Positions 8,454 through 16,780 of a stretch of DNA of 64,000 bases are shown here, one piece after another. The notes under the pieces were generated by a model. That model made no database searches and was not told where the DNA came from. It was given only the letters and a program-made list of their open reading frames with translations. This stretch comes from Hyphomicrobiales bacterium (GTDB lineage Bacteria > Pseudomonadota > Alphaproteobacteria > Rhizobiales > Rhizobiaceae): assembly GCA_900467745.1 (NCBI GenBank), contig UBQW01000025.1:1-64000 (forward strand). Direction: 5' to 3'. Position 1 is the stretch's first letter, and each line of letters begins with the position of its first letter. The translations under genes were made by a program, and so were the position numbers.

Positions 8454-8762
8454 GTGACCTTCGATCCCCACATGTTGCTGATCATTCTGGCGGCCGCCGT
8501 CGCAACCTATGCGACGCGTATCGGCGGCTATATCCTGATCACCACGATGAAGCGCATCCCGCCGCGCATGGAAGCAGCCCTTGCCGCCGTGCCGGCAGCT
8601 GTTCTGACCACGCTCGTCGCCCCCGCCTTCTTCACCGGCGGCTGGGAGACCAAGCTGGCATTGGTCGTTGCCCTTCTGGTCGGCCTGCGCGTCTCGCACA
8701 CATGGATGCTGGTCGCCGCCTGGGCGGTCGTCATGGCCTGGCGCCACACGATCGGCGGCTGA
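8454..8762 (+). CDS. azlD: AzlD-family branched-chain amino-acid exporter, small subunit
   Basis: 102 residues from the GTG at 8454, one base after the azlC stop codon. Four hydrophobic segments cover nearly the whole protein. AZL-D features are the opening ILAAAVATYATRIGGYIL, then the loop RIPPRMEAALAAVPAAVL, and a final WAVVMAWR segment. It is the small partner needed by AzlC for amino-acid export. A 10-bp stem terminator follows at 8765. Confidence 0.92.
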   Translation: MTFDPHMLLIILAAAVATYATRIGGYILITTMKRIPPRMEAALAAVPAAVLTTLVAPAFFTGGWETKLALVVALLVGLRVSHTWMLVAAWAVVMAWRHTIGG

Positions 8763-8764
8763 CG

Positions 8765-8790
8765 CGGCGACCGATCAAACGGTCGCCGCC
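8765..8790. terminator. Bidirectional hairpin between azlD and pepP
   Basis: A perfect 10-bp stem (8765-8774 with 8781-8790) and 6-base loop lie between two convergent genes, starting two bases after the azlD stop codon. No long T-run follows on either strand. Confidence 0.65.
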
Positions 8791-8809
8791 CCTACAGTTT
8801 CAATAGTTC

Positions 8810-10645
8810 TCAGTATTCCAGCGGCAGCGTCGCGTTTTCCAGCCACGCCTTGACCTCGTGGTCATGGATCAGCGGCATCAGCGCCTCACGCGTCTTCACG
8901 TGATAGTCGTTGAACCAGTGCAGCTCGTCATGGGTCAGAAGCTCCGGAATGACGAGGCTGCGGTCGATCGGGCAGAAGGTCAGCGTCTCGAAGCTCAGCA
9001 CCGGCATGTCGCCACCCTCGACGGGCTCGGCATCGCGCACGTAGATCAGGTTCTCGATGCGGATCCCGAAGGCGCCCGGCCGGTAGTAGCCCGGCTCGTT
9101 GGAGAGGATCATCCCCGGCAGAAGCTCCTGCGTCGACATCCGGGAGATCCGCTGCGGCCCCTCGTGAACCGAGAGATACGAACCGACGCCGTGCCCCGTG
9201 CCATGGCCGAAATCGGCCCCTGCCCGCCACAGCGCGATACGCGCCAATGGATCGAGATCGCAGCCCCGCGTGCCCTTCGGGAACCGCGCCGTGCTGATCT
9301 GGATCATGCCCTTCAGCACCAGCGTGAAGAACCGCTTCTGCTCCTCCGAAACCGTGCCGACGCCCACCGTGCGGGTGATGTCGGTGGTGCCGTTGATGTA
9401 TTGCGCGCCGGAATCGATCAGGAACAGCTCGCCCGCCTCAAGCTTGCGGTTGCTCTCGGTCGTCACCCGGTAGTGCATGATCGCCGCGTGCGGTCCGGCA
9501 CCGGAGATCGTGTCGAAGGAGATGTCCTTCAGCGGGTTCTGCATGCTCTGCCCAACCTTGGCACGCGCCGCCTCGAGCTTCTCGGCGACTTCGATCTCGG
9601 TCACCGTGCCGGGCTTGGTCTGCGCCAGCCAGCAGAGGAACTCGACCATCGCCGCGCCATCCTGCAGATGCGCCGCCGCAGACCCATTGATCTCGACGCT
9701 GTTCTTCACCGCACGCGGCAGCTTCGCCGGATCGTTACCCTCGACCACGACACCATCAGCCGCGCGAATGATGCTGGCAAGCCCGTAGGAGGTGAGATCG
9801 GGGTCGACAAGCACCCGGCCGCCATCCCTGGAGACAGCCGAAAGCTTGTCCTCAAGCGCCGATGGCGACAGCTGCACGCACATCTGCGCCAGATAGGCCT
9901 CCTGCTCGATCCCGGTCTTGCGCTTGTCGAGAAACAGGTCGGCCTTGCCATCGGCGTAGACGATGGCGCGCGCCAAAGGATGCGGTGTGTGCGGCACGTC
10001 GGCGCCGCGAATGTTGAAGATCCAGGCAACCGACGACGGATCGGCGATCAGAACGGCCTTGATATCCTTGGCTTTAAGATCGGCCGCGATCTTGGCGATC
10101 TTCTCATCGGCGAGAATACCCGCCTGCGCCACGTTCTGGATGGCAACGGCGCCCAGCGGCTCCTGCGGCCGGTCGGCCCAGAGCCGGTCGAGCGGATTGT
10201 GCGGAAGGATGACCAGCGAACCGCCGATCGCATCCAGCGCCTTCTCCAGCCGCTTGACCTCGGCGCCCGAATGCAGCCACGGGTCGATCCCGAGGCGGAG
10301 CCCCTTGGCGCCGTGATTGCCGAGCCACAGATGCGGCGGCTCGTTGACGAGATCGCCGCCCGTAAACACCGAACCGTCCACCTGCTCGGCAAGCTGCGTC
10401 ACATAGCGGCCGTCGACGAACACGATCGCCTCAGTGCGCGTCACCAGCGCCATGCCGGCAGAGCCGGTGAAGCCCGTCAGCCACGCCAAGCGCTCCGAAC
10501 ATGCCGGCACATATTCGCCGTTGAACTCGTCAGCCCTGGGGACAAGAAAGGCGTCGATCGCAAGTTCGTCGAAACTTGCACGCAGCGCAGAGGTGCGATC
10601 GCGGCCGAATTGTGGCGTGGAGGTGACTTCGAAAGACTGGTACAT
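8810..10645 (-). CDS. pepP: Xaa-Pro aminopeptidase (M24B family)
   Basis: 611 residues, cytoplasmic. It removes the N-terminal residue when proline is second. Two creatinase-like N-terminal domains (about 1-300) precede the pita-bread catalytic domain. Dinuclear-metal ligands are visible: the two Asp in DSGAQYINGTTDITRT, the His in VGSYLSVHEGP, and the Glu residues in LSNEPGYY and IRIENL. The length fits the long eukaryote-like APP form common in rhizobia. The ATG at 10645 (MYQSFEV) is preferred over an upstream GTG at 10681. It diverges from the sigma-54 unit at 10.8 kb. Confidence 0.93.
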   Translation of the reverse strand: MYQSFEVTSTPQFGRDRTSALRASFDELAIDAFLVPRADEFNGEYVPACSERLAWLTGFTGSAGMALVTRTEAIVFVDGRYVTQLAEQVDGSVFTGGDLVNEPPHLWLGNHGAKGLRLGIDPWLHSGAEVKRLEKALDAIGGSLVILPHNPLDRLWADRPQEPLGAVAIQNVAQAGILADEKIAKIAADLKAKDIKAVLIADPSSVAWIFNIRGADVPHTPHPLARAIVYADGKADLFLDKRKTGIEQEAYLAQMCVQLSPSALEDKLSAVSRDGGRVLVDPDLTSYGLASIIRAADGVVVEGNDPAKLPRAVKNSVEINGSAAAHLQDGAAMVEFLCWLAQTKPGTVTEIEVAEKLEAARAKVGQSMQNPLKDISFDTISGAGPHAAIMHYRVTTESNRKLEAGELFLIDSGAQYINGTTDITRTVGVGTVSEEQKRFFTLVLKGMIQISTARFPKGTRGCDLDPLARIALWRAGADFGHGTGHGVGSYLSVHEGPQRISRMSTQELLPGMILSNEPGYYRPGAFGIRIENLIYVRDAEPVEGGDMPVLSFETLTFCPIDRSLVIPELLTHDELHWFNDYHVKTREALMPLIHDHEVKAWLENATLPLEY

Positions 10646-10804
10646 GCTCAAAAACCTGATGTTTGGTCCGACATTCAACACGAATCCGGCAGGCGGAATG
10701 CCGCTATGTTATCGGAATTTCACGCGAACGGGAGAAAAACCGCGTCGCGCCGATGATCGAAAGCCGCGTAATATTTGGGCGGAAATGAGGCGCAATTCAC
10801 CGGC

Positions 10805-10821
10805 TTGGCACGCTTTATGCA
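10805..10821 (+). promoter_or_regulatory. Sigma-54 (RpoN) -24/-12 promoter
   Basis: The sequence TTGGCACGCTTTATGCA matches the RpoN consensus YTGGCACG-N4-TTGCW with one mismatch (ATGCA for TTGCA). The invariant GG (10807-10808) and GC (10819-10820) have the required 10-bp spacing. It points rightward, about 110 bases before a small ORF at 10931. No activator binding site was recognised upstream. Confidence 0.7.
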
Positions 10822-10894
10822 TTGGCTGCATGGCTCCCATGAGACAAACCCTCTGCCTCGATTTTTTCAATCGGTTATAAGGCGGCCATCGAAT

Positions 10895-10909
10895 GGTTCA
10901 AAGTGAACC
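10895..10909. promoter_or_regulatory. Palindrome GGTTCA-AAG-TGAACC in the leader of the small ORF
   Basis: Perfect 6-bp arms with a 3-base centre lie between the sigma-54 promoter and the 49-codon ORF. It could be an operator or a small RNA hairpin just upstream of the AAAAGGA ribosome-binding site. Its role is not known. Confidence 0.4.
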
Positions 10910-10930
10910 GGAAACAAAAGGAATTTTGAA

Positions 10931-11080
10931 ATGACTGCCTCTCTGTCGCGCTCCGCTTACAGCAGCCCGGTACAGGCTGGCGAGCGCCAGACTGTCCGTC
11001 ATATCATCGGCGCTCGTCGCCCGCTGAACGAAGGCCCCCGCACCATTCTCGCGGGCGCCGCAAGAAGCTACGCATTCTGA
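10931..11080 (+). CDS. Putative 49-residue basic small protein downstream of a sigma-54 promoter
   Basis: ATG at 10931, TGA at 11078-11080. AAAAGGA lies eight bases upstream of the ATG, a good ribosome-binding site. The product starts MTASLSRSAYSSP, is rich in Arg and Ala (for example IIGARRPLNEGPR) and ends RSYAF; it has no membrane segment and no recognised domain. It lies between a -24/-12 promoter at 10805 and a strong terminator at 11197, so the whole transcript would be near 0.4 kb. It may be a true small protein or a regulatory RNA carrying a chance frame. Confidence 0.5.
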   Translation: MTASLSRSAYSSPVQAGERQTVRHIIGARRPLNEGPRTILAGAARSYAF

Positions 11081-11196
11081 GCAACGCGCCGCTCCGCTCT
11101 CCTCCTCCCTCACCGGAACGGCGATCAGAATAAGTAGACGTCTGCTTGAGCACTCCTCCTCATCAAGCTCGCAGACATGATCGGGAAACCGGTCGC

Positions 11197-11229
11197 AAGG
11201 CGGTGCCATCGGCGCCGCCTTTTCTTTTT
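11197..11229 (+). terminator. Strong Rho-independent terminator of the small sigma-54 unit
   Basis: An 11-bp stem (11197-11207 with 11211-11221; one G/C mismatch region near the top) with a 3-base loop is followed by a run of nine pyrimidines, mostly T. It would end rightward transcription from 10.83 kb. Confidence 0.8.
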
Positions 11230-11256
11230 GTCGCGACGTGACGCGATTGAAATGCA

Positions 11257-11292
11257 AAAGCCCCGAGGCCTTCAGGCACTCGGGGCTTTTTT
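11257..11292. terminator. Bidirectional terminator after prmA
   Basis: AAAAGCCCCGAG (11257-11268) pairs perfectly with CTCGGGGCTTTT (11279-11290), and further T follows on the plus strand. It can end prmA on the minus strand and act as a second stop for the unit at 10.8-11.2 kb. Confidence 0.85.
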
Positions 11293-11317
11293 GATTGCTA
11301 ATTAAATCTTAGTGGCC

Positions 11318-12196
11318 TCATGGCCGGTCGAGATGGATCGTCACCCAGCCATTGCGCCAGATGGTGCGCACATGCCTCAGATGCGCGCCATTATAGGCCG
11401 CCAGCACCTTCCAGCGCTGCGATGCCAGAATGCCCGACAGGATCACCGATCCGCCCGGCGCCAGATGCGTGACGAGCTGCGGCGCCATCTTGATCAGCGG
11501 CCGCGCCAGAATGTTGGCGATGATGAGATCGAACGGACCGTGGTTCGAAAACGCCGTCGAATGAAACCCCGGCGCCGTTTCCGTGACGATGCCAGAGGCG
11601 ATGCCGTTGCGGCGCACGTTCTCGGCCGCGACACGGGTGGCGATCGGATCGATGTCGGTGGCGAGAACCGGAATGTTCTTCAGTTTGCGCACCGCGATCG
11701 CCAGAACACCACTGCCGGTGCCGAGATCGAGCGCATTGCGCACCCGGCGCGAGCGCACCACCCGGTCGATAACCTCGAGGCAGCCCGCCGTCGTGCCATG
11801 ATGGCCGGTGCCGAAGGCCTGGCCGGCATCGATCTCGATGGCGATATCGCCGGAGCGCACCTTGTCGCGGTCGTGCGAGCCATGCACCAGGAAGCGCCCT
11901 GCCCGGACCGGCTTCAGCCCCTCGAGCGATTTCGCCACCCAGTCGACATCGGGAATGACCTCGCGCTCGACGGTCATCTCGGGGAATGCTTCGGAAAGCG
12001 CCGCCTCGACGCGGACGCGAACGTCATCTTCGTCGACCTGCATCATGTAGACGGAGGCTTCCCAGATGTCCTTCTTCTCGTCGATTTCGGTGGTGGCGAT
12101 GGCGAAGTCTTCTTCGCCGAACACCTCGGACAAAAGGTCGAGCACTTCCCCGGCCAGCACTTCTGTCGTCGTCACATAGAGGCGGATTTCACTCAA
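11318..12196 (-). CDS. prmA: Ribosomal protein L11 methyltransferase
   Basis: 292 residues. It transfers methyl groups from S-adenosylmethionine to ribosomal protein L11. The N-terminal L11-recognition domain (about 1-125) precedes a class I methyltransferase fold with motif I LDLGTGSGVLAIAV and motif IV-like DLIIANILARPL. The acidic loop after beta2 (ATDIDPIATRVA) is also present. Translation probably begins at a TTG (MSEIRLYV); no in-frame ATG is near. The flavin monooxygenase gene ends 15 bases upstream, so the two may share a transcript. Confidence 0.94.
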   Translation of the reverse strand: MSEIRLYVTTTEVLAGEVLDLLSEVFGEEDFAIATTEIDEKKDIWEASVYMMQVDEDDVRVRVEAALSEAFPEMTVEREVIPDVDWVAKSLEGLKPVRAGRFLVHGSHDRDKVRSGDIAIEIDAGQAFGTGHHGTTAGCLEVIDRVVRSRRVRNALDLGTGSGVLAIAVRKLKNIPVLATDIDPIATRVAAENVRRNGIASGIVTETAPGFHSTAFSNHGPFDLIIANILARPLIKMAPQLVTHLAPGGSVILSGILASQRWKVLAAYNGAHLRHVRTIWRNGWVTIHLDRP

Positions 12197-12211
12197 GGTC
12201 GGTCTTTCCCG

Positions 12212-13336
12212 TTACAACGCGCCGTCGATCCACGGCGGCGGCGGCGTGTCGTATCCCGCAACGCCGGTCAGCAATCTTCGTTGGAATGCAGGTAGTCTAA
12301 AAAGCACCGGCACCGCAAGGTTCCGGATCGAAATTGCCAGTCGATTGCGCATCGCAATCAGCCTTGTCAGCTGCCGCGTCTGCTTCAGCACGGTCTTGAC
12401 CGCCGGCAGCCGCAACCGGCTGTACTCGCTCTCGCGACCCTCGGAAATCAGATAGGCCAGCCAGCACGCATCCTCGATCCCGAGATTCATGCCGCGCGCG
12501 CCGGCAGGCGAATGGATATGGGCGGCATCGCCGGCCAGAAACACGTTGCCCTTGGCCATCGTCTCGACATGGCGGAAATGAATGCGAAACTCCGAGGCCC
12601 AGAGACGCTCCGCCACCGGCCCGGGATGCACGATCTTCGCCTCGAAATCCGGCAGCGTCGAAATGAACCGCAACACATCGCGCTCGACCGGGATCCGGCC
12701 GATCATGCCGGGATCGACCAGCTGCATCTCGATAAAATGCGGGTCGATCTCCTTTTTGTAGCGAAAGTCGGCGAGATAGAAGCTGCTCTCCAGCGCCTCG
12801 CCCGGAAAGCCGATGCCGACAGCCTTGCGCACCACCGAATGCGCACCATCGGCCCCGATGACGATATCGAAAGTCGCGGTCTCGACCGTCCCGTCAGGCT
12901 TGCGCAGCGTGACGACGGGCTTGGCATCGCCGGATACCTTCTCGATCGCGGTCTGCCATTCGGGATCGACCTCGTAATCATCGAGCTTGCTCAGGAGCAG
13001 CCGTTCGGTGTGTCCCTGCGCCAGCGCGTAAATGGCGCTGAAGCGCCCCGGCAGCTTCGTCGTGTCGACCGTCGCCAGGCGATGCCCCTCCGAGGTCGCG
13101 CGAAACTGCGCGATCTGCTGCGCCTCCTGCAGGATGGCATCCGTCACCCGCGATGGACCAAGCAGCGTCAGCGTTCGCGCATTGACGCCGAGAGCCCGGC
13201 TTTCTGCAAGAGGAACGGGACCGACGTCATTGTCGACGACGCGCGGGCGAAAGCCGCGTCGGGCGAGTTCGAGGGCAACGGTGAGACCGGTCGTGCCGGC
13301 GCCTGCAATCAGAATGCTGCGATGCCCCGGCGCCAT
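12212..13336 (-). CDS. FAD-dependent aromatic-type monooxygenase (PHBH fold)
   Basis: 374 residues. The N-terminal ADP-binding motif IAGAGTTGLTVALELARRG (GxGxxG), the DG motif IGADGAHSVVRKA, and the second FAD motif FLAGDAAHIHSPAGARGMN show a class A flavoprotein monooxygenase. Such enzymes use NAD(P)H and O2 to hydroxylate aromatic or polyketide-like substrates; the substrate here is not predictable. The gene begins five bases after the Sco gene stop codon and is followed by prmA, suggesting a three-gene transcript of unrelated functions. No signal peptide is present. Confidence 0.87.
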   Translation of the reverse strand: MAPGHRSILIAGAGTTGLTVALELARRGFRPRVVDNDVGPVPLAESRALGVNARTLTLLGPSRVTDAILQEAQQIAQFRATSEGHRLATVDTTKLPGRFSAIYALAQGHTERLLLSKLDDYEVDPEWQTAIEKVSGDAKPVVTLRKPDGTVETATFDIVIGADGAHSVVRKAVGIGFPGEALESSFYLADFRYKKEIDPHFIEMQLVDPGMIGRIPVERDVLRFISTLPDFEAKIVHPGPVAERLWASEFRIHFRHVETMAKGNVFLAGDAAHIHSPAGARGMNLGIEDACWLAYLISEGRESEYSRLRLPAVKTVLKQTRQLTRLIAMRNRLAISIRNLAVPVLFRLPAFQRRLLTGVAGYDTPPPPWIDGAL

Positions 13337-13340
13337 AATC

Positions 13341-13943
13341 TCATCCCTTGTTGGCGAGGTTCTCCAGCTTTTTTACCGCCGTATCGGGATTTTCGCCATA
13401 GGCGATCGTGCCGGAGAATCGCCCTTGGGAATCGAGCAGGAACACCTGCGCGCTGTGATCCATCGTGTAGTCGCCATTGGGGTTGTTTTCGTCGACAGGC
13501 ACCTTCTTGGCATAGACCCGGTATCCCTTGATTACCTCGGCCACCTTGTCCGGCGCGCCCGAAATGCCGACGATCCGCTTGGAGACATTCGACACATACT
13601 GGTTCATCACATCGGGCGTATCGCGCTCCGGATCGACGCTGACGAAATAGGCATGCAGCTTGTCGCCATTGGGATCGACCTGCTTCAGCCAGCCGTCGAG
13701 CTCGAACAGCGTCGTCGGGCAGACCTCGGGGCAATGGGTGAAGCCGAAGAACACCGCCGACGGCTTGCCGCGAAACGCCTGCTCGGTGATCGGCTTGCCA
13801 TCCTGCGCCACAAGCGTGAACGGCACGCCGAACGGACCATCGGAGGCCACCTCCTTGGTCTGCGTCACATTTAAGGTGAGCCATCCCAGGATACCGGCCA
13901 TCAGGAACACGGCAACCCACACGGCGATACGCACTGTTTTCAT
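13341..13943 (-). CDS. SCO1/SenC-family copper chaperone, membrane-anchored
   Basis: 200 residues from the ATG at 13943 (MKTVRIAVWVAVF), preferred over a longer upstream frame because it starts directly with the membrane anchor (about 5-24). The rest is a thioredoxin fold facing the periplasm. The copper ligands are visible as Cys71 and Cys75 (HCPEVCPTT) and His163 (MDHSAQV). Sco proteins deliver copper to the CuA centre of cytochrome c oxidase or keep its cysteines reduced. No oxidase genes are adjacent. It is followed by the monooxygenase gene with a 4-base gap. Confidence 0.93.
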   Translation of the reverse strand: MKTVRIAVWVAVFLMAGILGWLTLNVTQTKEVASDGPFGVPFTLVAQDGKPITEQAFRGKPSAVFFGFTHCPEVCPTTLFELDGWLKQVDPNGDKLHAYFVSVDPERDTPDVMNQYVSNVSKRIVGISGAPDKVAEVIKGYRVYAKKVPVDENNPNGDYTMDHSAQVFLLDSQGRFSGTIAYGENPDTAVKKLENLANKG

Positions 13944-14257
13944 CGATAATTTCCTCGCCCGGGAAAGCACTCCCGTCCCCTTGCCTGATATCGCGTCGCC
14001 GGCAGCCACGCAATTCAACAAGACGTTTTTCGGGCCGTGATGAATTGCCTCACCCAGTCAGGAGCGCAATCGCGGACCCGCCATTTCCATGCGCGGTATC
14101 GTTAGCAAATACTTAAAAAATCATTGGCATATTTAGCCTCGGATAGGACGCTCGCCGTTCGACTGACATGATGTCCGGCTGGAGCTTGATCCCGCATATC
14201 CGCTTGCTGGCGAATGAGAACATGACCGCGCTCATCGCGGAGGGGACAAGTCTTCAA
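13944..14257. other. Divergent intergenic region, Sco gene / chemoreceptor gene
   Basis: About 314 bases hold the divergent promoters of the Sco gene and the chemoreceptor gene. The stretch around 14100-14140 is AT-rich and probably contains one of them. The last 90 bases are in frame with the chemoreceptor and could be an N-terminal extension if translation starts at 14168. No repeat or RNA gene is recognisable. Confidence 0.4.
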
Positions 14258-16222
14258 ATGACAGACATGACAGTGCGTAAGAGCCTTTCCGTCAGCCAGA
14301 GGCTCGGAACGCTCGCCGGCGCGGCATTGATCGGCTTCGGCGCGATGATGGGCATCGGATGGTATGAAAACATCACGGTGCGCAAGGCGCTTGATCGAGC
14401 CAACGAAATTCAGGCAAGCGTCGACTACATCAACGAGATGCGCACCGCCAACCTCACGCTCATTCTGGCCGCGATGGACACCATCGTCGATCGCGACAGC
14501 AAGGTGGTCACGGCGGAACGCCTGAAGCTGATGAACGATTCGATCGCCCAGCTCTCGAGCGGTTCCAGCCAGATGCGTCTGCTCGCAGACGAAATGAACG
14601 CCGCCGCCCTCGTCGCGAATTATGACGGCGATGTCGCCGCCCTCAAGCAGAGCATTCTCGCCGACCTCAAGAATGCCGTCGAGACAGGTGCTCCGGAAGC
14701 CGCCTTCGACCAGCTGGAGGACGCCATCGACAGCGGCGGCGACAAGCTGACCACGACGCTCGACAAGCTGGCGCTGGATGGCGGCGCCATCGCCAAGAAA
14801 CGCATCGAGCAGGCCAACGTCATTTCCCAGAACGCCGTCTACATCCAGATCGGCCTCGGTATCATCGCCATGCTGTGCATGGCCGGCCTCCAGTACATCC
14901 ACGGCGGCTCGATCCGCCGCGGCATCGAGAGCGTTCGCGCCAGCATGCAGCGGATCACCAATGGCGATCTCGACAGCCCCGTCCCCGCCACCCAACGTGG
15001 CGACGAGATCGGCGACATGGCCCGCGCCGCCGAAGGATTTAGGCAGGCGGCGATCGACAAGCGCGCGCTGGAGCAGCGCAGCGAAAGCGAACGCCAGCAA
15101 TCGGACACTGAGCGCCGCAGCCGCGACGCCGCCAAGCTCGCCGACACCGAGGCGCTCAACACCGCCGTCACAGCGCTCGGCCAGGGCTTGAAGCGCCTCG
15201 CCGCCGGCGATGTGACCGCGACGATCGTAAACGCCTTCAAGCCGGAGCTGGAGGGCCTGCGCGCTGACTTCAACCAGACCACCGCGACGCTGCGCCAGAC
15301 GATGACCGAGATCACCCGCAACGGCACATCGATCCAGGCCAATGGCCGGCAGATGCGCTCGGCAGCAGACGACCTGGCCAAGCGCACCGAGCAGCAGGCC
15401 GCCTCGTTGGAGCAGACATCGGCCGCACTCGACCAGATCACCACCACGGTGCGCAACGCCACCAACCGCGCCGAGAGCGTCGGCCAGATGGTTGCCCACA
15501 CCCGTGAGAACACCGCCAAGTCCGACATCGTCGTCAACGACGCGATGGCTGCGATGGAACGCATCGAGACCGCCTCCCGCGAGATCGGCCAGATCATCAA
15601 CGTCATCGACGAGATCGCTTTCCAGACCAACCTGCTCGCGCTGAACGCCGGCGTCGAGGCGGCGCGTGCCGGCGAGGCCGGCAAGGGATTCGCGGTCGTG
15701 GCCCAGGAAGTGCGCGAACTGGCCGTGCGCGCCGCCAACGCCGCCAAGGACATCAAGACGCTGATCGGCAAATCCGGCGCCGAAGTGAAGACTGGCGGCG
15801 AGCTGGTGACGGCCGCGGGACAGGCTTTGCGCGAAATCGGCGAAGATGTTTCGCGGATCGACGAACATGTTAAATCAATCGTAACCTCTGCACGCGAACA
15901 ATCGGTAGGACTGAACGAGATCAATACAGCCATCAGCCAGATGGACCAGGTCACGCAGAAAAACGCGGCCATGGTGGAAGAGACGAACGCGGCAAGCCAT
16001 ACGCTTGCCACCGACGCCGACCACCTGATCCAGCTGATCGGCACGTTCAATATCGGCGAGGGCATGAATGCCCGTCACACGCCGCGGGAAGCATCAGCAG
16101 CCTCGCATCCGAAATCATCTCCCGCCCGAGCCCTCATCGGCAAGGTCGCGGGCGCATTCAGCGGCGGCAGCGCCGCACGAGCCATGGCCGCTCCGGCCGG
16201 AGACAACTGGGAAGAATTTTGA
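14258..16222 (+). CDS. Methyl-accepting chemotaxis protein
   Basis: 654 residues from the ATG at 14258, which follows GGAGGGGACAAG; an in-frame ATG at 14168 is possible. Order: TM1 (about 16-35), periplasmic helical sensor (about 36-190), TM2 (about 195-215), HAMP (about 217-270), a second HAMP-like stretch (about 300-345), then the signalling coiled coil with tip EIAFQTNLLALNAGVEAARA. The protein ends in NWEEF, matching the pentapeptide (NWETF type) that tethers CheR and CheB in full receptors. cheW follows two bases after the stop codon, so receptor and adaptor are co-expressed. The ligand is unknown. Confidence 0.95.
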   Translation: MTDMTVRKSLSVSQRLGTLAGAALIGFGAMMGIGWYENITVRKALDRANEIQASVDYINEMRTANLTLILAAMDTIVDRDSKVVTAERLKLMNDSIAQLSSGSSQMRLLADEMNAAALVANYDGDVAALKQSILADLKNAVETGAPEAAFDQLEDAIDSGGDKLTTTLDKLALDGGAIAKKRIEQANVISQNAVYIQIGLGIIAMLCMAGLQYIHGGSIRRGIESVRASMQRITNGDLDSPVPATQRGDEIGDMARAAEGFRQAAIDKRALEQRSESERQQSDTERRSRDAAKLADTEALNTAVTALGQGLKRLAAGDVTATIVNAFKPELEGLRADFNQTTATLRQTMTEITRNGTSIQANGRQMRSAADDLAKRTEQQAASLEQTSAALDQITTTVRNATNRAESVGQMVAHTRENTAKSDIVVNDAMAAMERIETASREIGQIINVIDEIAFQTNLLALNAGVEAARAGEAGKGFAVVAQEVRELAVRAANAAKDIKTLIGKSGAEVKTGGELVTAAGQALREIGEDVSRIDEHVKSIVTSAREQSVGLNEINTAISQMDQVTQKNAAMVEETNAASHTLATDADHLIQLIGTFNIGEGMNARHTPREASAASHPKSSPARALIGKVAGAFSGGSAARAMAAPAGDNWEEF

Positions 16223-16224
16223 TC

Positions 16225-16695
16225 ATGAATAGCACTGTCATCAACCAGACCGGTTCTCATTTGGAGATCGTGTCCTTCCATCTCGGCGAGCAGGAATTCT
16301 GCATCGACATCATGGCGATCCGCGAAATCCGCGGCTGGGCGCCGGTCACCCCGATGCCGCACACGCCGCCCTACGTTCTCGGCCTGATCAACCTGCGTGG
16401 CGCAGTCATCCCCGTCATCGACATGGCCTGCCGCCTCGGCATGAAGATGACCGAGCCTTCCGAGCGCTCGGCCATCATCGTCACCGACATCGCCGGCAAG
16501 CTGGTCGGCCTGCTGGTCGAGCAGGTCTCCGACATGATGACCATCAAGAGCGAAGACCTGCAGCCGGCGCCGGAAATCATTCCGGAAGAACAGCGCGCCT
16601 TCTGCCGCGGCATCGTGGCCCTGGAAAAGACCATGGTCTGCTTCCTCAACCTCGACACCGTCATCGCCGACGAACTGGCCCGCGAAGCCGCGTAA
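16225..16695 (+). CDS. cheW: Chemotaxis adaptor protein CheW
   Basis: 156 residues, cytoplasmic. It links chemoreceptors to the kinase CheA. The CheW domain fills the protein: EIVSFHLGEQEFCIDIMAI, the receptor-contact region VTPMPHTPPYVLGLINLRG, and AVIPVIDMACRLG. The ATG at 16225 lies two bases after the chemoreceptor stop codon, indicating translational coupling. No cheA, cheR or flagellar genes are in the window, so this pair probably serves a signalling array encoded elsewhere. A strong terminator follows. Confidence 0.96.
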   Translation: MNSTVINQTGSHLEIVSFHLGEQEFCIDIMAIREIRGWAPVTPMPHTPPYVLGLINLRGAVIPVIDMACRLGMKMTEPSERSAIIVTDIAGKLVGLLVEQVSDMMTIKSEDLQPAPEIIPEEQRAFCRGIVALEKTMVCFLNLDTVIADELAREAA

Positions 16696-16718
16696 GCCGG
16701 ATCGAGAATCGCAATACG

Positions 16719-16760
16719 AAACAGCCCGCGACGGCATCCGTCGCGGGCTGTTCTCGTTTC
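16719..16760. terminator. Rho-independent terminator after cheW
   Basis: A perfect 14-bp stem (16721-16734 with 16738-16751) and 3-base loop are followed by a TTCTCGTTTC tail. It can also end the convergent epimerase gene. Confidence 0.88.
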
Positions 16761-16780
16761 AATCGGCAGTCGGCCTAAGC

